A stretch of 64,000 nt of DNA, from contig NQMI01000069.1 of the NCBI GenBank assembly GCA_002270565.1, forward strand, positions 1 through 64,000, in the 5' to 3' direction. Below, piece by piece: positions 33,607 through 44,127 of this stretch. Source of the DNA: Stenocarpella maydis. Its lineage: Eukaryota > Ascomycota > Sordariomycetes > Diaporthales > Diaporthaceae. Below the pieces are notes generated by a model. The model searched no databases. It worked only from the letters and a program-made list of their open reading frames with translations, and had not been told where the DNA came from. A program made the translations under genes and the position numbers. The first letter of the stretch is position 1; each line of letters starts with the position of its first letter.

Positions 33607-34006
33607 TGAAAACGGGCCCAGAGGGGAGAGCGAGAGGACAAAACCTCCACACACACAAAAAGGCACACGTTCTGCCAGAGCCCTGATCAAGCAACCACCC
33701 CGAGAGGAGCGTGGAAGGCAAGAAGAGGAGCCCCTGACGCGATAGGAGAGTTATGAGGGGAATAGAGGGTGTCAAAAAGGAGAGGCAGAAAAAGAGGGCA
33801 CAAGAAATAGTTTCACAGTACACACGTATATATCTGACAGATACAAATTCACAGGGTATAAAAAGATTGATTTTTCTAGGACTAGAAATTTCTCAAAAGC
33901 AACGCAGGAAGGCCCCTTCTTATAGCCTTGGAGGGAGGGGGGGGGATGCCAAGGCTGGTTTTCCTCCGGATTCCGAAACATGCCGGTTCCCCTAGACCCC
34001 GGAACA
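33607..34006 (-). repeat. 3' LTR of copy 1
   Basis: 400 bp, TG...CA on both strands. It matches the 5' LTR at 35363-35764 almost base for base and the mutated LTR at 61418-61798. Confidence 0.9.
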
Positions 34007-34099
34007 CACCCCTCTCCGGACCATTGTAAAGAACAAGCAATGGTCCGCCCGAAACAACCAAAATCACTTTCCTCCTCTGATCAGACAAGCCACCCGAAT

Positions 34100-35361
34100 T
34101 CAGCTCTGTTGGACCCTTCGTAGCTCTCGATTCCTGGCCCGCTCATCCCTACTCTCGTTCTGCTGCAGCACGCTCGGTCTGCGATCCTTCTCCTCTCGCT
34201 CAGCCGCCTTTTTGTGAGCCCAGGATTGATGGCTGTCACTGATCGCCGGCATGGGAACCCAGCAATTCGCTTCCTCAGTCCCCACCCACTTGCTCGCATT
34301 CCGGTTGTGCTCCTGAATCGTCATGATTCTCATCGCGGCGGGCGATGGGCGACGTGGTGGCGGCGTAGCCGGAACAGAGGACAGAGATGATGATGAAGAC
34401 CTTGAGATACCCGATCGCTCAGGGGTCATCCCACCCATATTCACGTTTCCTCCTGGGGACATATTCCTGATGCTTGCCTCCGACATCTGCCGCGAGAGAA
34501 GTTTAACAGGGTCACCCTGCGGCGTTCCGGCCCTGCTCCGATCAGGCGTCCGTGGAGCAGTTCTTGCTTCACTCGGTGTCCCAAGACCATCTTCTCCGTA
34601 TGTCCATGCCCCATCTGCCTGAGGCAGAGGCTCAGGTGTCTTGGACGGGTCCTTGTGAAGTCCAAGCCCAGATATCGTGATCAGATCCTTCACGGCCGCA
34701 CCAGGTGTCTTAGATGTCAGGATAGGTGGCCGGTTCTTCGAGCTGTCAGGGGCAACAGGAGTTTTGCTCGACCTAGAAGTCCGGACGTCAGTAGGCCTCG
34801 AAAGATCAGCCTTGTTAAATCTCGCTGTAAGGAAGCCCAGCAGATTTTGTCCCGGTTCTGATCCCACACCGGGTGTGGCGCAATACTTGGTCTCCCCCTT
34901 ATTCATCCCTAAGATGTCGGCTTGAGAGTACACGACATTCTTTCCTGCCACGAGCCTCTCATACTTGTCATAGCTGATGACTGGAGTATTCTGGACGCCC
35001 CTGATCGGACGCCCGGATCCATTGATTTCCGATCGGATAGCAAAACCCCAGACAAGAGCCAAGGCTTTCTCAGCGGGCAAGCCAGGAGGGGCGGATTCGA
35101 GCAGCCTGGTCTTGATCCAGTCTCCGAACTCCCAGCCATTCTTTCCACGATTCTCCCGGAAGAAAAAGGCAACATAGGTGGCCACAAGGAGTCCACAGGC
35201 AGTTGATCCCAGCTGCGGCGTGACCTTCACTTGGATCGCCGTGCATGCCTGTTTTGAGAATCCTTCAGGTAGCCCAAGGGTAAGGAAGTATGCAACGCAG
35301 TCCCTTATACGGGGGTACATCCTATCACGAGTTCTCCGATCAGGATGAGTGTCGATTATAC
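34100..35361 (-). CDS. Ulp1/C48-like cysteine protease protein of the LTR element (5' truncated by gap)
   Basis: Open frame of about 420 codons from the gap to the stop at 34100. It begins IIDTHPDRRTRDRMYPRIRD, then TPQLGSTACGLLVATYVAFF. This is the Asp and Gln-x5-Cys part of a Ulp1-type (C48) peptidase: Asp at 35353-35351, Gln at 35215-35213, Cys at 35197-35195. The catalytic His block (PGH.VLSIF) is lost in the gap but visible in copy 2 (His at 63196-63194), and the His-x16-Asp distance there is the usual one. The C-terminal 300 residues are Pro/Ser/Arg-rich (SKTPGAAVKDL, SRSSSSSLSSVPATPPPRR) and probably disordered. No reverse transcriptase or integrase is seen. C48 enzymes cleave SUMO/ubiquitin-like proteins; its role in this element is unknown. 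Confidence 0.7.
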
Positions 35362-35362
35362 N

Positions 35363-35764
35363 TGAAAACGGGCCCAGAGGGGAGAGCGAGAGGACAAAAC
35401 CTCCACACACACAAAAAGGCACACGTTCTGCCAGAGCCCTGATCAAGCAACCACCCCGAGAGGAGCGTGGAAGGCAAGAAGAGGAGCCCCTGACGCGATA
35501 GGAGAGTTATGAGGGGAATAGAGGGTGTCAAAAAGGAGAGGCAGAAAAAGAGGGCACAAGAAATAGTTTCACAGTACACACGTATATATCTGACAGATAC
35601 AAATTCACAGGGTATAAAAAAGATTGATTTTTCTAGGACTAGAAATTTCTCAAAAGCAACGCAGGAAGGCCCCTTCTTATAGCCTTGGAGGGAGGGGGGG
35701 GGGAGGCCAAGGCTGGTTTTCCTCCGGATTCCGAAACATGCCGGTTCCCCTAGACCCCGGAACA
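35363..35764 (-). repeat. 5' LTR of copy 1
   Basis: 402 bp; on the minus strand begins TGTTCCGGGG and ends CCCGTTTTCA. An N lies immediately inside its inner border. Confidence 0.9.
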
Positions 35765-37109
35765 ACATGCTCAAGTGCCTGACTCCCAGAGCACAGTGCC
35801 GGCAACACCGGCTCTGATGATGCTATGTAGGTGGTGCTCTCGATCCGATAGAGACATCAACAACGACACGGCCGGTGAAGCGAGCACGACGCTATACTAA
35901 CCACCACTCTGAAGTGGATAATGCGCGTAAGAATCCAGCAAAGCGAAGCTCTTAGCTGGCGGGGTTTGCTGTCGGAAGGTGAGAAGTCAACATGTGAGAC
36001 GACCGCGTACCTCCATATTGATCATATCCGTCACAGCCGAGTACGCATTTCATAGCCACTGTTTCGCCTCCATCTCGTCAACGAAAATAAAACTCGATAA
36101 TTAAACATGGCACCCTTCTCGTTTGGCAGGTACATTCCTATATTTCGATCTTGATGCAGTTAAAAATGTCTTGCGGGAGCCCTAGGTGTGGAAAGCTACA
36201 AGTGCTATAAGCAGGTTGAATTCATGGTTCTAAACGTGTCTATCTCTCTTCTTGTTTAGAAAAGAAGAAACAAAAGAATCGTGCATTTCATGCTTGCACA
36301 AAGGTGGTTTTGCAGCAATGGTTAGGGGTCCGCCTTCAACACCAGGAATTTTTGAATCCCTTGTATAAGTCTGTCAACATACTATTAACAAGACTGTGAG
36401 GGATCCGGGAACAATGATCCTCAGACTCTCCTCTTAACCCTTGCTATGTTAGTTGCCGGCCTGGTAAGTATTTTCTGGCAGTCAGTAAAGAGCGTGCCCT
36501 TACAAATCATTCTTGACGTGAGCTAAGCAGGATAAAGATGTTGCACTCGGCCAAAGGTTCATCGGAGCCTCCTTAACGGCAAGGAAACCCAAGATGTTGA
36601 AAGTCGAGCTATTTATTATGCCACAGGCGCAAGTTCTATCATGATGATTTTACGTCTAGAGATTAGTTCCTCATACCTAGGTAGTTCATTTGTCTAATAC
36701 ATTAACACTACAGTCGACCAAGTGAATCTCATGTGCGAGTAAGCTTTCATTAAAAAAAGGAAGTCAGGGCACAATATATTGCTGTCCTGCTAAAGATGAT
36801 TTAGGTGCGCGCTGCTGATATCCTGTGTAATCCTGTTACCCAGGTCGCCTTCCCTGTACGGTCCTCCTTGGAGGTCTTCGTCGCCTTTGCCCTGGCTTGC
36901 TTGTAAAGCTAAGATATCACTAAGTTACTCTGTATTTATTGCTTGACTTTTATGAAAGTGAACCGCTGCTTTTTGTGACCTTGGACTGAACTAAATCAAC
37001 CAGCGAATAGGTGTTGTAAGGAGACATGAAGCAAATACGTACGTTTTAAAACTTAATGTGATATATGGACCACCGCTAGTGCCATCAAATGAAAGTGGAG
37101 GGAGCCAGT
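35765..37109. other. intergenic region
   Basis: No supported gene. A tRNA-like stretch near 36308-36360 lacks a proper fold. Confidence 0.4.
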
Positions 37110-38192
37110 TCATTCGCATGGATCTCGTCCGTAGGTGACAGAGAGTTCTGGATACTCCCGTCTCAGCGCAGCGCGCACCAAGTTTGCACCTCTCCTCCAG
37201 GTCGTGAAAGCCCATTCATTGGTGACCGAGGCGGAACGACCATCCGCGCTGCCCCTCACCGTGCAACCTTCTTGGATATTGCCCAGAATCAGGCGAAGTT
37301 TATCAGATAACCTGCCCAAGGCCTTGCCTTCGAGAAAATCCCCAAGAGCGCCGACCGTCATCATTTTGTGGCCTCTGGGGCCGGTGATGACCAGGACGCG
37401 CGTCGCATCGGGCGGCGGTGTGCGTGAGGCTACGCCGTCGAACCCTGGCAACGGTGGAACGAGCCTGCAGTTCCATATTGGGCTACCGAACACACTGAAC
37501 GCATTCCTGAGCGCGAGGAGGCCGAGGCGCTGGGCGCTCTCGGTGTTTGCAAACTCCAAGAATGCTGCAGCTTCAACACTCCTCTCACTCGGCAGCATTA
37601 GCCTGGTGTCGATTACCCGCCCGATGCCGCCGGTCTTGGCGACGGCCCCGACGAGGACCACGGCGGTGAAATGTGGGGGGAGATATAAGAGATGGACGAC
37701 GCAGTGGTCTAGTAAAGGCGACCCGTCTGGGGCGGTTATGGGTTGGTCCAGCCTCAGGTTCGAGTCTATTTTCTTCTTTAGTTCCAGTTCCTGTTCTGGA
37801 CTCGTGCGCTTCTGTGACTTGAGCCGCATCGCTGCCTGCAGGACGTCGTTGTACTGTGCGTCGTACGCTGCCCTCCTGATGGGTCTTTGAGAACCTCGTA
37901 CGCGTCCTTGATCTTGTTTGAGAGGTGTCAATTGATCGTTGGTGTGGAAAGCGTAATCCTCCTTGGGGGGTTACATGGTGTCTTCGACAAACACCGGCCG
38001 GTCGGGGTTGTTCAGATACTCCTTGCTGTCTACGTTCCGCATCATATCAGGATGGAATCTGCGACAGAGAGCGAGAAATACTGATTTTATATCCTTGGCT
38101 GTGACGTTACTGCTCAACCCCAACACGGCATAATGGTTGGGGAAAGCAGCAATCTGCTCTGGCGTGTAATGCTTCGAATGGGCATGCCTCAT
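37110..38192 (-). CDS. J-domain protein fused to RRM-like region, frame broken
   Basis: The upstream part (ATG at 38192 or earlier) codes for a J domain: NHYAVLGLSSNVTAKDIK, CRRFHPDMM with the HPD motif, then, after a likely intron near 37972-37912, KIKDAYEVLKDP. The last helix, RRAAYDAQYND, is in a different frame, so one base appears to be missing in the stretch AAAGACCCATCAGG. From there an open frame of about 250 residues runs to 37110. It contains two alpha/beta blocks resembling RRM folds (VVHLLYLPPHFTAVVLVGAV; RVLVITGPRGHKM ... SVTYGRDPCE). J-domain proteins stimulate Hsp70 ATPases. The fusion with RRM-like blocks is inferred from continuity of the second frame with the J-domain helix. 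The gene may be a recent pseudogene, or there may be a sequencing error. The 5' end is unclear; a G12 run lies at about 38217. Confidence 0.55.
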
Positions 38193-39437
38193 AAGGGACT
38201 GTGAGAACCACTTCTTGGGGGGGGGGGGCAAACAGGATGAGGTTGGCTGTACAAGAAGGAAGGACAGGTGGCCTTTCCAGCCAGTGGCCTGGGAATCACT
38301 CGTGTGAGGAAGACGCAAAGCATGACGAGGTGTTTCGCTGCCATGTCGAGCTTGAAGTTCTATTGTTGTTCTGTGTTGACCATCGTGCAAACGGCTTGAC
38401 TAGTCGAGCGGCTGGGCGAGGGCGTGCATAATTGCAATCCTGAAGGTCCTGCCTCAATAATTTCATACTTGCCACGAACTGTACTCTGAGCAAAGGTGAT
38501 AGGTTGCGCCGTTAACAATACTGAAGGTGGGCTCAGGAAGCCGCCGATGAAGGTACATATCATGAAGCTTCAAGATTGGAGGAATCCACACTACTTACTT
38601 GTAGCCCTGCTTGGCTTCGGTACTTGAGTATGACGCGCGAAGCCTGGGAAAGGCTCGGTACTGCTTTATTGCGGGTTATGCACCTATTCAAGTAGACCAG
38701 CTTTTTCAGGATCCCCTCTGCTTGGAGCGGGGAAGTGTCACCCGGAATTTCTTCTTCTGTGTGTGTAACCACAGTTGGAATCATAGGTTGAGTCGAAACA
38801 CTCGTTACGGTGAGCATTGGTACCTAGGCGGCATGGTATTCTAGAATTCCAAGCGCTTCATCTTAATAAAGGCTTAGGATCGCTTGTGACACAAATATAC
38901 CACGGTTGATCCAAAAGCCAGTTGAGCTAAAAGACCAGAATTTCCAACCGGATGTGATGGCTTACCCATTGCACTGGCGTACCGCACATAGGCCAAAAGA
39001 CCTACAATGAACGATCGACGTTCATTGTCAGCAATGGCTTATAACTGTACCATCGCAATAAATGAGAGGTTTTTAATATAGAAATTTTAATCCTTTAATG
39101 AACAAAGTTCTGTATTGTCTTTCTAAGCTGTATCATGGGTATATAGTAATGATGATCATGCCCAGTAGCTCACTTCACTGGTAGGTGCCACCTTCTTGGC
39201 GTAAGACAAGGGCCTCCAAAGGATTGGGTCCTTTTGTATCCTTGTTGCTTGGCATCGTCAGTATTTAGTCAGCCTGCATCAGATAATGTCAGCAAGACCA
39301 TATACAAAGAGGCGACCACTTCCGATGCTCCCATGCCCCAGTGATAAAGAAGGCATTCCTCTGGGGTGAAACGTCCCTCTGCGTCCGCAATGTAAACTTA
39401 GATCTCGACCCACGTGGAAGCCGCTTATCATTCAACC
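38193..39437. other. divergent intergenic region
   Basis: 5' side of the J-domain gene and promoter of the M20 peptidase. An upstream exon of the J-domain gene may lie in 38.2-38.4 kb (open frame to 38390). Otherwise nothing is recognised. Confidence 0.4.
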
Positions 39438-40673
39438 ATGAAGTTCCTCTTACTGTCGATGTTCCTTACTGGTGGATTCCTGCCTCTTACAGCCGTAACT
39501 CAACAGTCGGGTGCACCCCCATACCGAGATAACCTCATTTCGCTCCACAAGTCACTTGTGGACTTCAACTCAACGACTGGCAGTGAGGCTGATGTCGGCG
39601 ATTTTCTCGTCGACTATCTCACGGGGCAGGGCTTTGTAGCAGAGCGCCAGACTCTGCCATCGTCCAACTCGTCCACGGTGCGGTTCAACGTACTCGCATG
39701 GCCTGCTTCGCGCGGGTCCAACTCGTCCAAGGTTGTGGTGACAAGCCACCTCGACACTGTACCACCATACATTCCGTACTCGAGGTCGGGGCCCGAGCCG
39801 CCGACCGCTGAGACGTTGTTTGCTGGTCGTGGTACTGTGGACGCGAAGGGGAGCGTGGCAACTCAGGTCATCGCTCTGCTGGACCTACTGTCGACAAGCG
39901 AGGTTACCGCCGACGATGTGATGCTGGTATATGTCGCGGGCGAGGAAAGGATGGGCGACGGCATGATCTACTTTTCAAACATCACATCGCAGCAGCCAGA
40001 TCCGCCAAAGGCCGCCATATTCGGTGAGCCCACCGAGGGCCTCCTGGCTTGCGGCCACAAGGGCACCATGGAATGCACGGTCACAGCACACGGCCGCTCT
40101 GGGCATAGCGGATACCCCTGGCTGTTTTCAAGCGCCACGGAGCTGTTGATGCGTGCCATGATCCAGACCATTGATGCAGACTTGGGGACTTCCGAAAGGT
40201 ATGGCAACACAACAACAAATGTGGGCCTATTGTCAGGCGGTATCGCGGTCAACGTTGTCCCTGACTTGGCCACTGCTGGAATTGTTGTTCGGGTCGGTAT
40301 TGGGCCAGAACTGGATGGCCATCTGGTTGTCCAAGACAGGATGCGTGATATCTTGACGAGTATAGACGACGAGGCTTTCGACTTTGAGTGCGACCGTAGG
40401 GCCTTTGGAGCCGTTGAAACCAACTGTGACGTTGATGGTAGGCTTGTTATCCATATGAGACCGTTCCAAGCTAACTTTGCCTCAGGCTTTGAAACAACTG
40501 TCGTGAGTTACGGTACAGATATTCCAAGTTTCAAAGGTAACCATACGCGATATCTTTATGGGCCAGGAAGCATTTTGGTTGCACACGGTCCTGATGAAGC
40601 AGTCACACTGGGAGACTTGGAGACTGCGGTCGAAGATTACAAGAAGCTCATCTTGCATGCAATTGCAAACTAG
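39438..40673 (+). CDS. secreted M20 family metallopeptidase
   Basis: ATG at 39438 starts a signal peptide (MKFLLLSMFLTGGFLPLTAV). The metal and catalytic residues of family M20 are visible: H104 and D106 in SHLDTVP, D135 in GRGTVDAKGS, the Glu pair E169-E170 in AGEERMGDG, E197 in FGEPTEG, and a late His in ILVAHGPDE. The frame is open throughout (411 residues), but 40438-40485 looks like a 48-nt intron (GTAGGC, GCTAAC, CTCAG). Removing it joins CDVD to GFETTVVSYGTD, as in homologues, giving 395 residues. The family includes carboxypeptidases and ArgE/DapE-like deacylases; fungal secreted members are annotated as vacuolar or extracellular carboxypeptidases. Several Asn-glycosylation sites are present. 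Confidence 0.9.
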   Translation: MKFLLLSMFLTGGFLPLTAVTQQSGAPPYRDNLISLHKSLVDFNSTTGSEADVGDFLVDYLTGQGFVAERQTLPSSNSSTVRFNVLAWPASRGSNSSKVVVTSHLDTVPPYIPYSRSGPEPPTAETLFAGRGTVDAKGSVATQVIALLDLLSTSEVTADDVMLVYVAGEERMGDGMIYFSNITSQQPDPPKAAIFGEPTEGLLACGHKGTMECTVTAHGRSGHSGYPWLFSSATELLMRAMIQTIDADLGTSERYGNTTTNVGLLSGGIAVNVVPDLATAGIVVRVGIGPELDGHLVVQDRMRDILTSIDDEAFDFECDRRAFGAVETNCDVDGRLVIHMRPFQANFASGFETTVVSYGTDIPSFKGNHTRYLYGPGSILVAHGPDEAVTLGDLETAVEDYKKLILHAIAN

Positions 40674-41150
40674 CCTTAGCTACCCGCCGCAGCGGCAAGG
40701 ATATGGTCGCTAGTCATGCGGCTCAATTAATTCGTTTTTTATTTCAACTACCATGCTTCACCTTTAATTGCGTCTCCACACCTCCCCGAATCCTTCGGAA
40801 CCGGGTCCTTCGGGGAGTCCTTGTCCTTGTCGCAGTCTGGCTGCATCTTTCCTAAAGGGCATGATTTGTGGAGGTATAGCACTTAACTACATGGTTTCAC
40901 GTCTTATGGCCAAGCCAACACTATTGCACAAACTTTGGGTATAGCATACCAGGCATCTCTGTTCGACCCCCGCACATGTGTCATAGTCCCTACCAGCTTG
41001 AGGGCTATGGAAGCCGTCGGGTGTTGTATATTTGAGTAAGAAATTATAAGCCCGTCTGCAAGGTTCACTGTTTTTAAGACCCGTGAAAAACTCGCTCATT
41101 CGATACTATCGATACATGGCTACTAACTTGCAATAACGCATGGCCAACAT
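40674..41150. other. convergent intergenic region
   Basis: Between the M20 peptidase and the SAT4-like gene. No gene. Confidence 0.5.
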
Positions 41151-42579
41151 TCACCTTCGGTGCGCTCCAAATCCGTTGCTCTGCATTTCGATATCTTCCA
41201 AGGCCCCCTCACTTCTGTTGCTGCGCACCCAGTTCTGGGTCTCCGTCAGCATGGGATTGCTGTCGGCGTTGGCGTACATGACATGCACCGTGCGGTCGAC
41301 ATGGATCGCTGGGCTGCTCCTAAGCTTCATCGTGAAGACGTGTGACGGCGGTGGCTCGGCGCTGCCACTGGTTGGCGGAGTCGGGACACCCAGTCCGAGT
41401 ATTGCCTTCCATTTGTTCTGTCGAAACATGAACTGCAGCGTGGGGAGACAGGCGACGAATATGCCGATGCCGGCCTCGACCATGCCCCAATATAGAGAGG
41501 TCGTTATGCTAACTGTCTCGGTATTAGCGGGGTTACATGGCTGCCATGGAGTTGACTCTTTCACACTAACCAAACCTGTGGTTGGAGTCGGACTGATATA
41601 GTGAGAAAATAAGTGGGATGACCAGGCCCAGGCGGACCAAAGATGCCGCGCACGTTCTACGGCTCGTCAGCAGACTTCTGCATGTCAATCAAGAGCTGTA
41701 CGCGTACACGGCCCCCAAAAGAAAAATCGACAGCAACCCGAATTTCCTTCCCGTCGATAACTTCAATTGCCAAATCTGCTAGCACGTCAGTTCGACATCT
41801 AGTGAAGACGTGGGTGGGGTTACTTACGAGGGGGATGGGAATGACCAGGATCGTGAGATCGAAAAAGGAGTCGGTAAGACAGACAGCGAAGACGATCATT
41901 GTTGTCCTTGTGCATTGTGTTTGAATATAATAAGTTGAGCTCCAATTTGCCCAGAATTTAGTTGAGCATTGAAACGTGTCTGCGAAGAACATCGCTACGC
42001 TCCATGCACCAATGAGCGCGATTGTAATGACGATTATCACGCGCGTCGTTCTGCTTATGAAGAATATTCTTTTGTACAGGAAAAGCAGCGAGATCTTTGT
42101 TAGGCCCAGTGACAACGGATACATTAGGAGAAATGCGTATTGGACCTAGTAAATCCATGAACGTTAGCCAGAGTCTCTAACTCCCTGCAGCCTCACAGAT
42201 CAGTCGCGCCAGACCTTTCGCGCGAGTATCTCTTGCTCAAACGCCCGTGGAGGGGAGCTTGGCTGTGATTCCGGGGGTGCCCAGAGTGGCCACCCAAGCG
42301 CGTGATGCGTGACACCGTAAATCATGGTGATGCCAGTCGCTAACGTCAAAAGCTATGGAGGTGGAAGAAGTTTAGTTGATGTTCCTACGCGCCGCGCACA
42401 TGAGATGGGTATGAAAATCATCGCACCGTAGCTGGAACTAGACACCAATCGTCAGCCTTCCAGGGTTGCTTTTGTACCCGGCGGATCCTGAACTTCAATG
42501 CCACTGCGAGAATGTCCACAATTGGGAGGGCGACACTGGCACCTATGACGTGCGGTGCCGTCTCATAGTACTTCGGCAT
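41151..42579 (-). CDS. SAT4/PTH11-like seven-helix membrane protein
   Basis: Six exons, 42579..42427, 42352..42215, 42145..41828, 41775..41708, 41656..41571 and 41512..41151, all phases closing, for 374 residues. Diagnostic blocks: KADDW at the end of exon 1 (the D-D-W of the second helix loop), LTKISLLFLYKRIF, FQCSTKFWANW, CLTDSFFDLTILVIPIPLV, IWQLKLSTGRKFGLLSIFLLGA, CAASLVRLGL and YWGMVEAGIGIFVACLPTL. Together these are the SAT4 (rhodopsin-like) family order. The C-terminal tail is hydrophilic and Pro/Ser-rich. The family contains Pth11-related receptors of Magnaporthe and many proteins of unknown ligand. The decayed gene at 26.5 kb belongs to the same superfamily but is a different subgroup (ENNVAIIVGSMP versus EAGIGIFVACLP). 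Confidence 0.85.
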
Positions 42580-44127
42580 TGCGAGGTGGAGACTAGCCTT
42601 TCTCAATAGGAAGAGCGCTGGCGCTAAAACTGAAATGTGGATATTTCAAAACGTAAGAATATGGATGGAAAATGGCGGGAGGTCGACTCTTACGGTACGC
42701 TGTTGAGTGCTATTGTACGTGTTCTTGGCCCCCACGAATCTCTGAGCGGCTCTGACATGTCTGGCCTCCTCGGTGTGATCGTGTCATCCTTCTAAAACTT
42801 GGCATGGAGGCACCACAACCAATGAGCTTCAATACATATGGAATACGTCCTAGGGCGATTAAGACAGAGCACCGAGGGTGGGTTGCGCAGCATACAAGAG
42901 CTTTGCTTCATTTTGCAAGACCATCGGAAGCCTTATTCATCTGCCTGAGACCTCCAAATCCTGCGGCCAAAGATCCCAGCTTCCTTTGGTGACGGCAGGC
43001 TGTGCGCCAATTGGTTGCTCTGCCAAGCTGGGAAAACCTGTGGTTTGATGGGCTTACCCGTGCGGCCTGTGTAACCACACCCGCTGCTTGTCGACGAGCT
43101 AATCGCCCAAAGAAGTAGCTGAAACTATGGGATCGCGATCCGGGTAGGAGTATCAAGTCATGCTGAGCAGTTCGGAATCAAGTGCGGCTTTTTCCTGCTG
43201 CAGACTTCCATGTCATCGGTACCACCGTTTTATTATAAATAACTATTGGAGTAACAATGTATCAGCTTCATTGGGCTACTTCCATATTTTACACAGGTTC
43301 GCATATTTTCGACTCGCTCATCCTGTGCTTGGCTCGCCGCCGACCCTTATCGGGAGTACTGTCATGTCAAAATGGAATTCTGATCTGTTTGCCTTTCTGC
43401 ACTGGGCGATCCCTGGGTCTCTCATTATTCCTATTGTTCATGATGAACACCGCCACGCCACGGGAGGTCATACACGGGGACCCCGTAGGGGAGACTTTGA
43501 TGCCACACATCCGTTCTCGCCTCACTTTCGCCCATCAGGAACGCCTGGGCCGGTCCAAAGAGTACGAGGAGCGGAAGCCGCCGCGCATGTGTTCAAGTCT
43601 GTGTACAGGCTGGCACGATTTCTGCAGCATTCGCAGGCCGTAGGTTTCTAGTGGTACGATAGTTATCATGGCTTTAGAGCCGTCCCGACTGAGATCAAGA
43701 GTCTCATTACGGTATCGGTCGATGTGATGAAATTTCCACAGCTGATTTCATTTGGTTTCAAATTACTCGAATTTGGACATATTAGTGTAGACGGCGACGT
43801 ATGCTACGGTTCTGATTGTGTTGTTGGCACTACTTAAGTGGCTCATGGAGCCAGAAGTGGGAGTATGGGCACATAAACACAAGCGCCCAGGCGTTCGTCC
43901 CAGCGTTGGCTCATTGACTGAAGTCGAGACTTCTCTCAATGGCATAGCTGGCGGCAAAAGAGAAATAAGGATCCATCACCAGTATCGATGTATCTATCTC
44001 ATAATCAAACTGATAGGTATGTATTTTCTAGAGTACGATGAAAAATAGTCTGCTCGGTTGGTATATTATTGGACACCGAAATCTCAAACTGTCCAAATGC
44101 TACCTGTGAGAATAATAAAGAATGCGG
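42580..44127. other. intergenic region left of MULE B
   Basis: No supported gene. Open frames at 43160..43651 overlap in two plus frames and show no domain. Confidence 0.4.

Larger units (their letters stand above)
33607..35764 (-). mobile_element. LTR-flanked element with Ulp1-like protease gene, copy 1 (contains an assembly gap)
   Basis: Two direct 400-bp terminal repeats (33607-34006 and 35363-35764) start TG and end CA and differ only in two homopolymer lengths and one base. The 4-bp target duplication ACAT flanks them (33603-33606, 35765-35768). On the minus strand a purine-rich tract (GGAGAGGGG) precedes the left LTR, as a polypurine tract should. So the element reads right to left. 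The internal part codes for a protease-containing protein on the minus strand. The single N at 35362 sits exactly where the internal region meets the 5' LTR. By comparison with copy 2, about 800 bases of coding sequence plus the 5' leader are missing there. Confidence 0.85.

Noticed and set aside
36308..36362. tRNA-like stretch ending in TTTTTGAATCCC
   Set aside because: Resembles a T-arm half but stems do not pair.
37135..37890. 251-codon plus-strand frame
   Set aside because: Antisense of the J-domain/RRM-like gene, whose minus-strand frame carries recognisable motifs.
43160..43651. 163-codon plus-strand frame
   Set aside because: Two overlapping plus frames are open in the same stretch and neither shows a domain.
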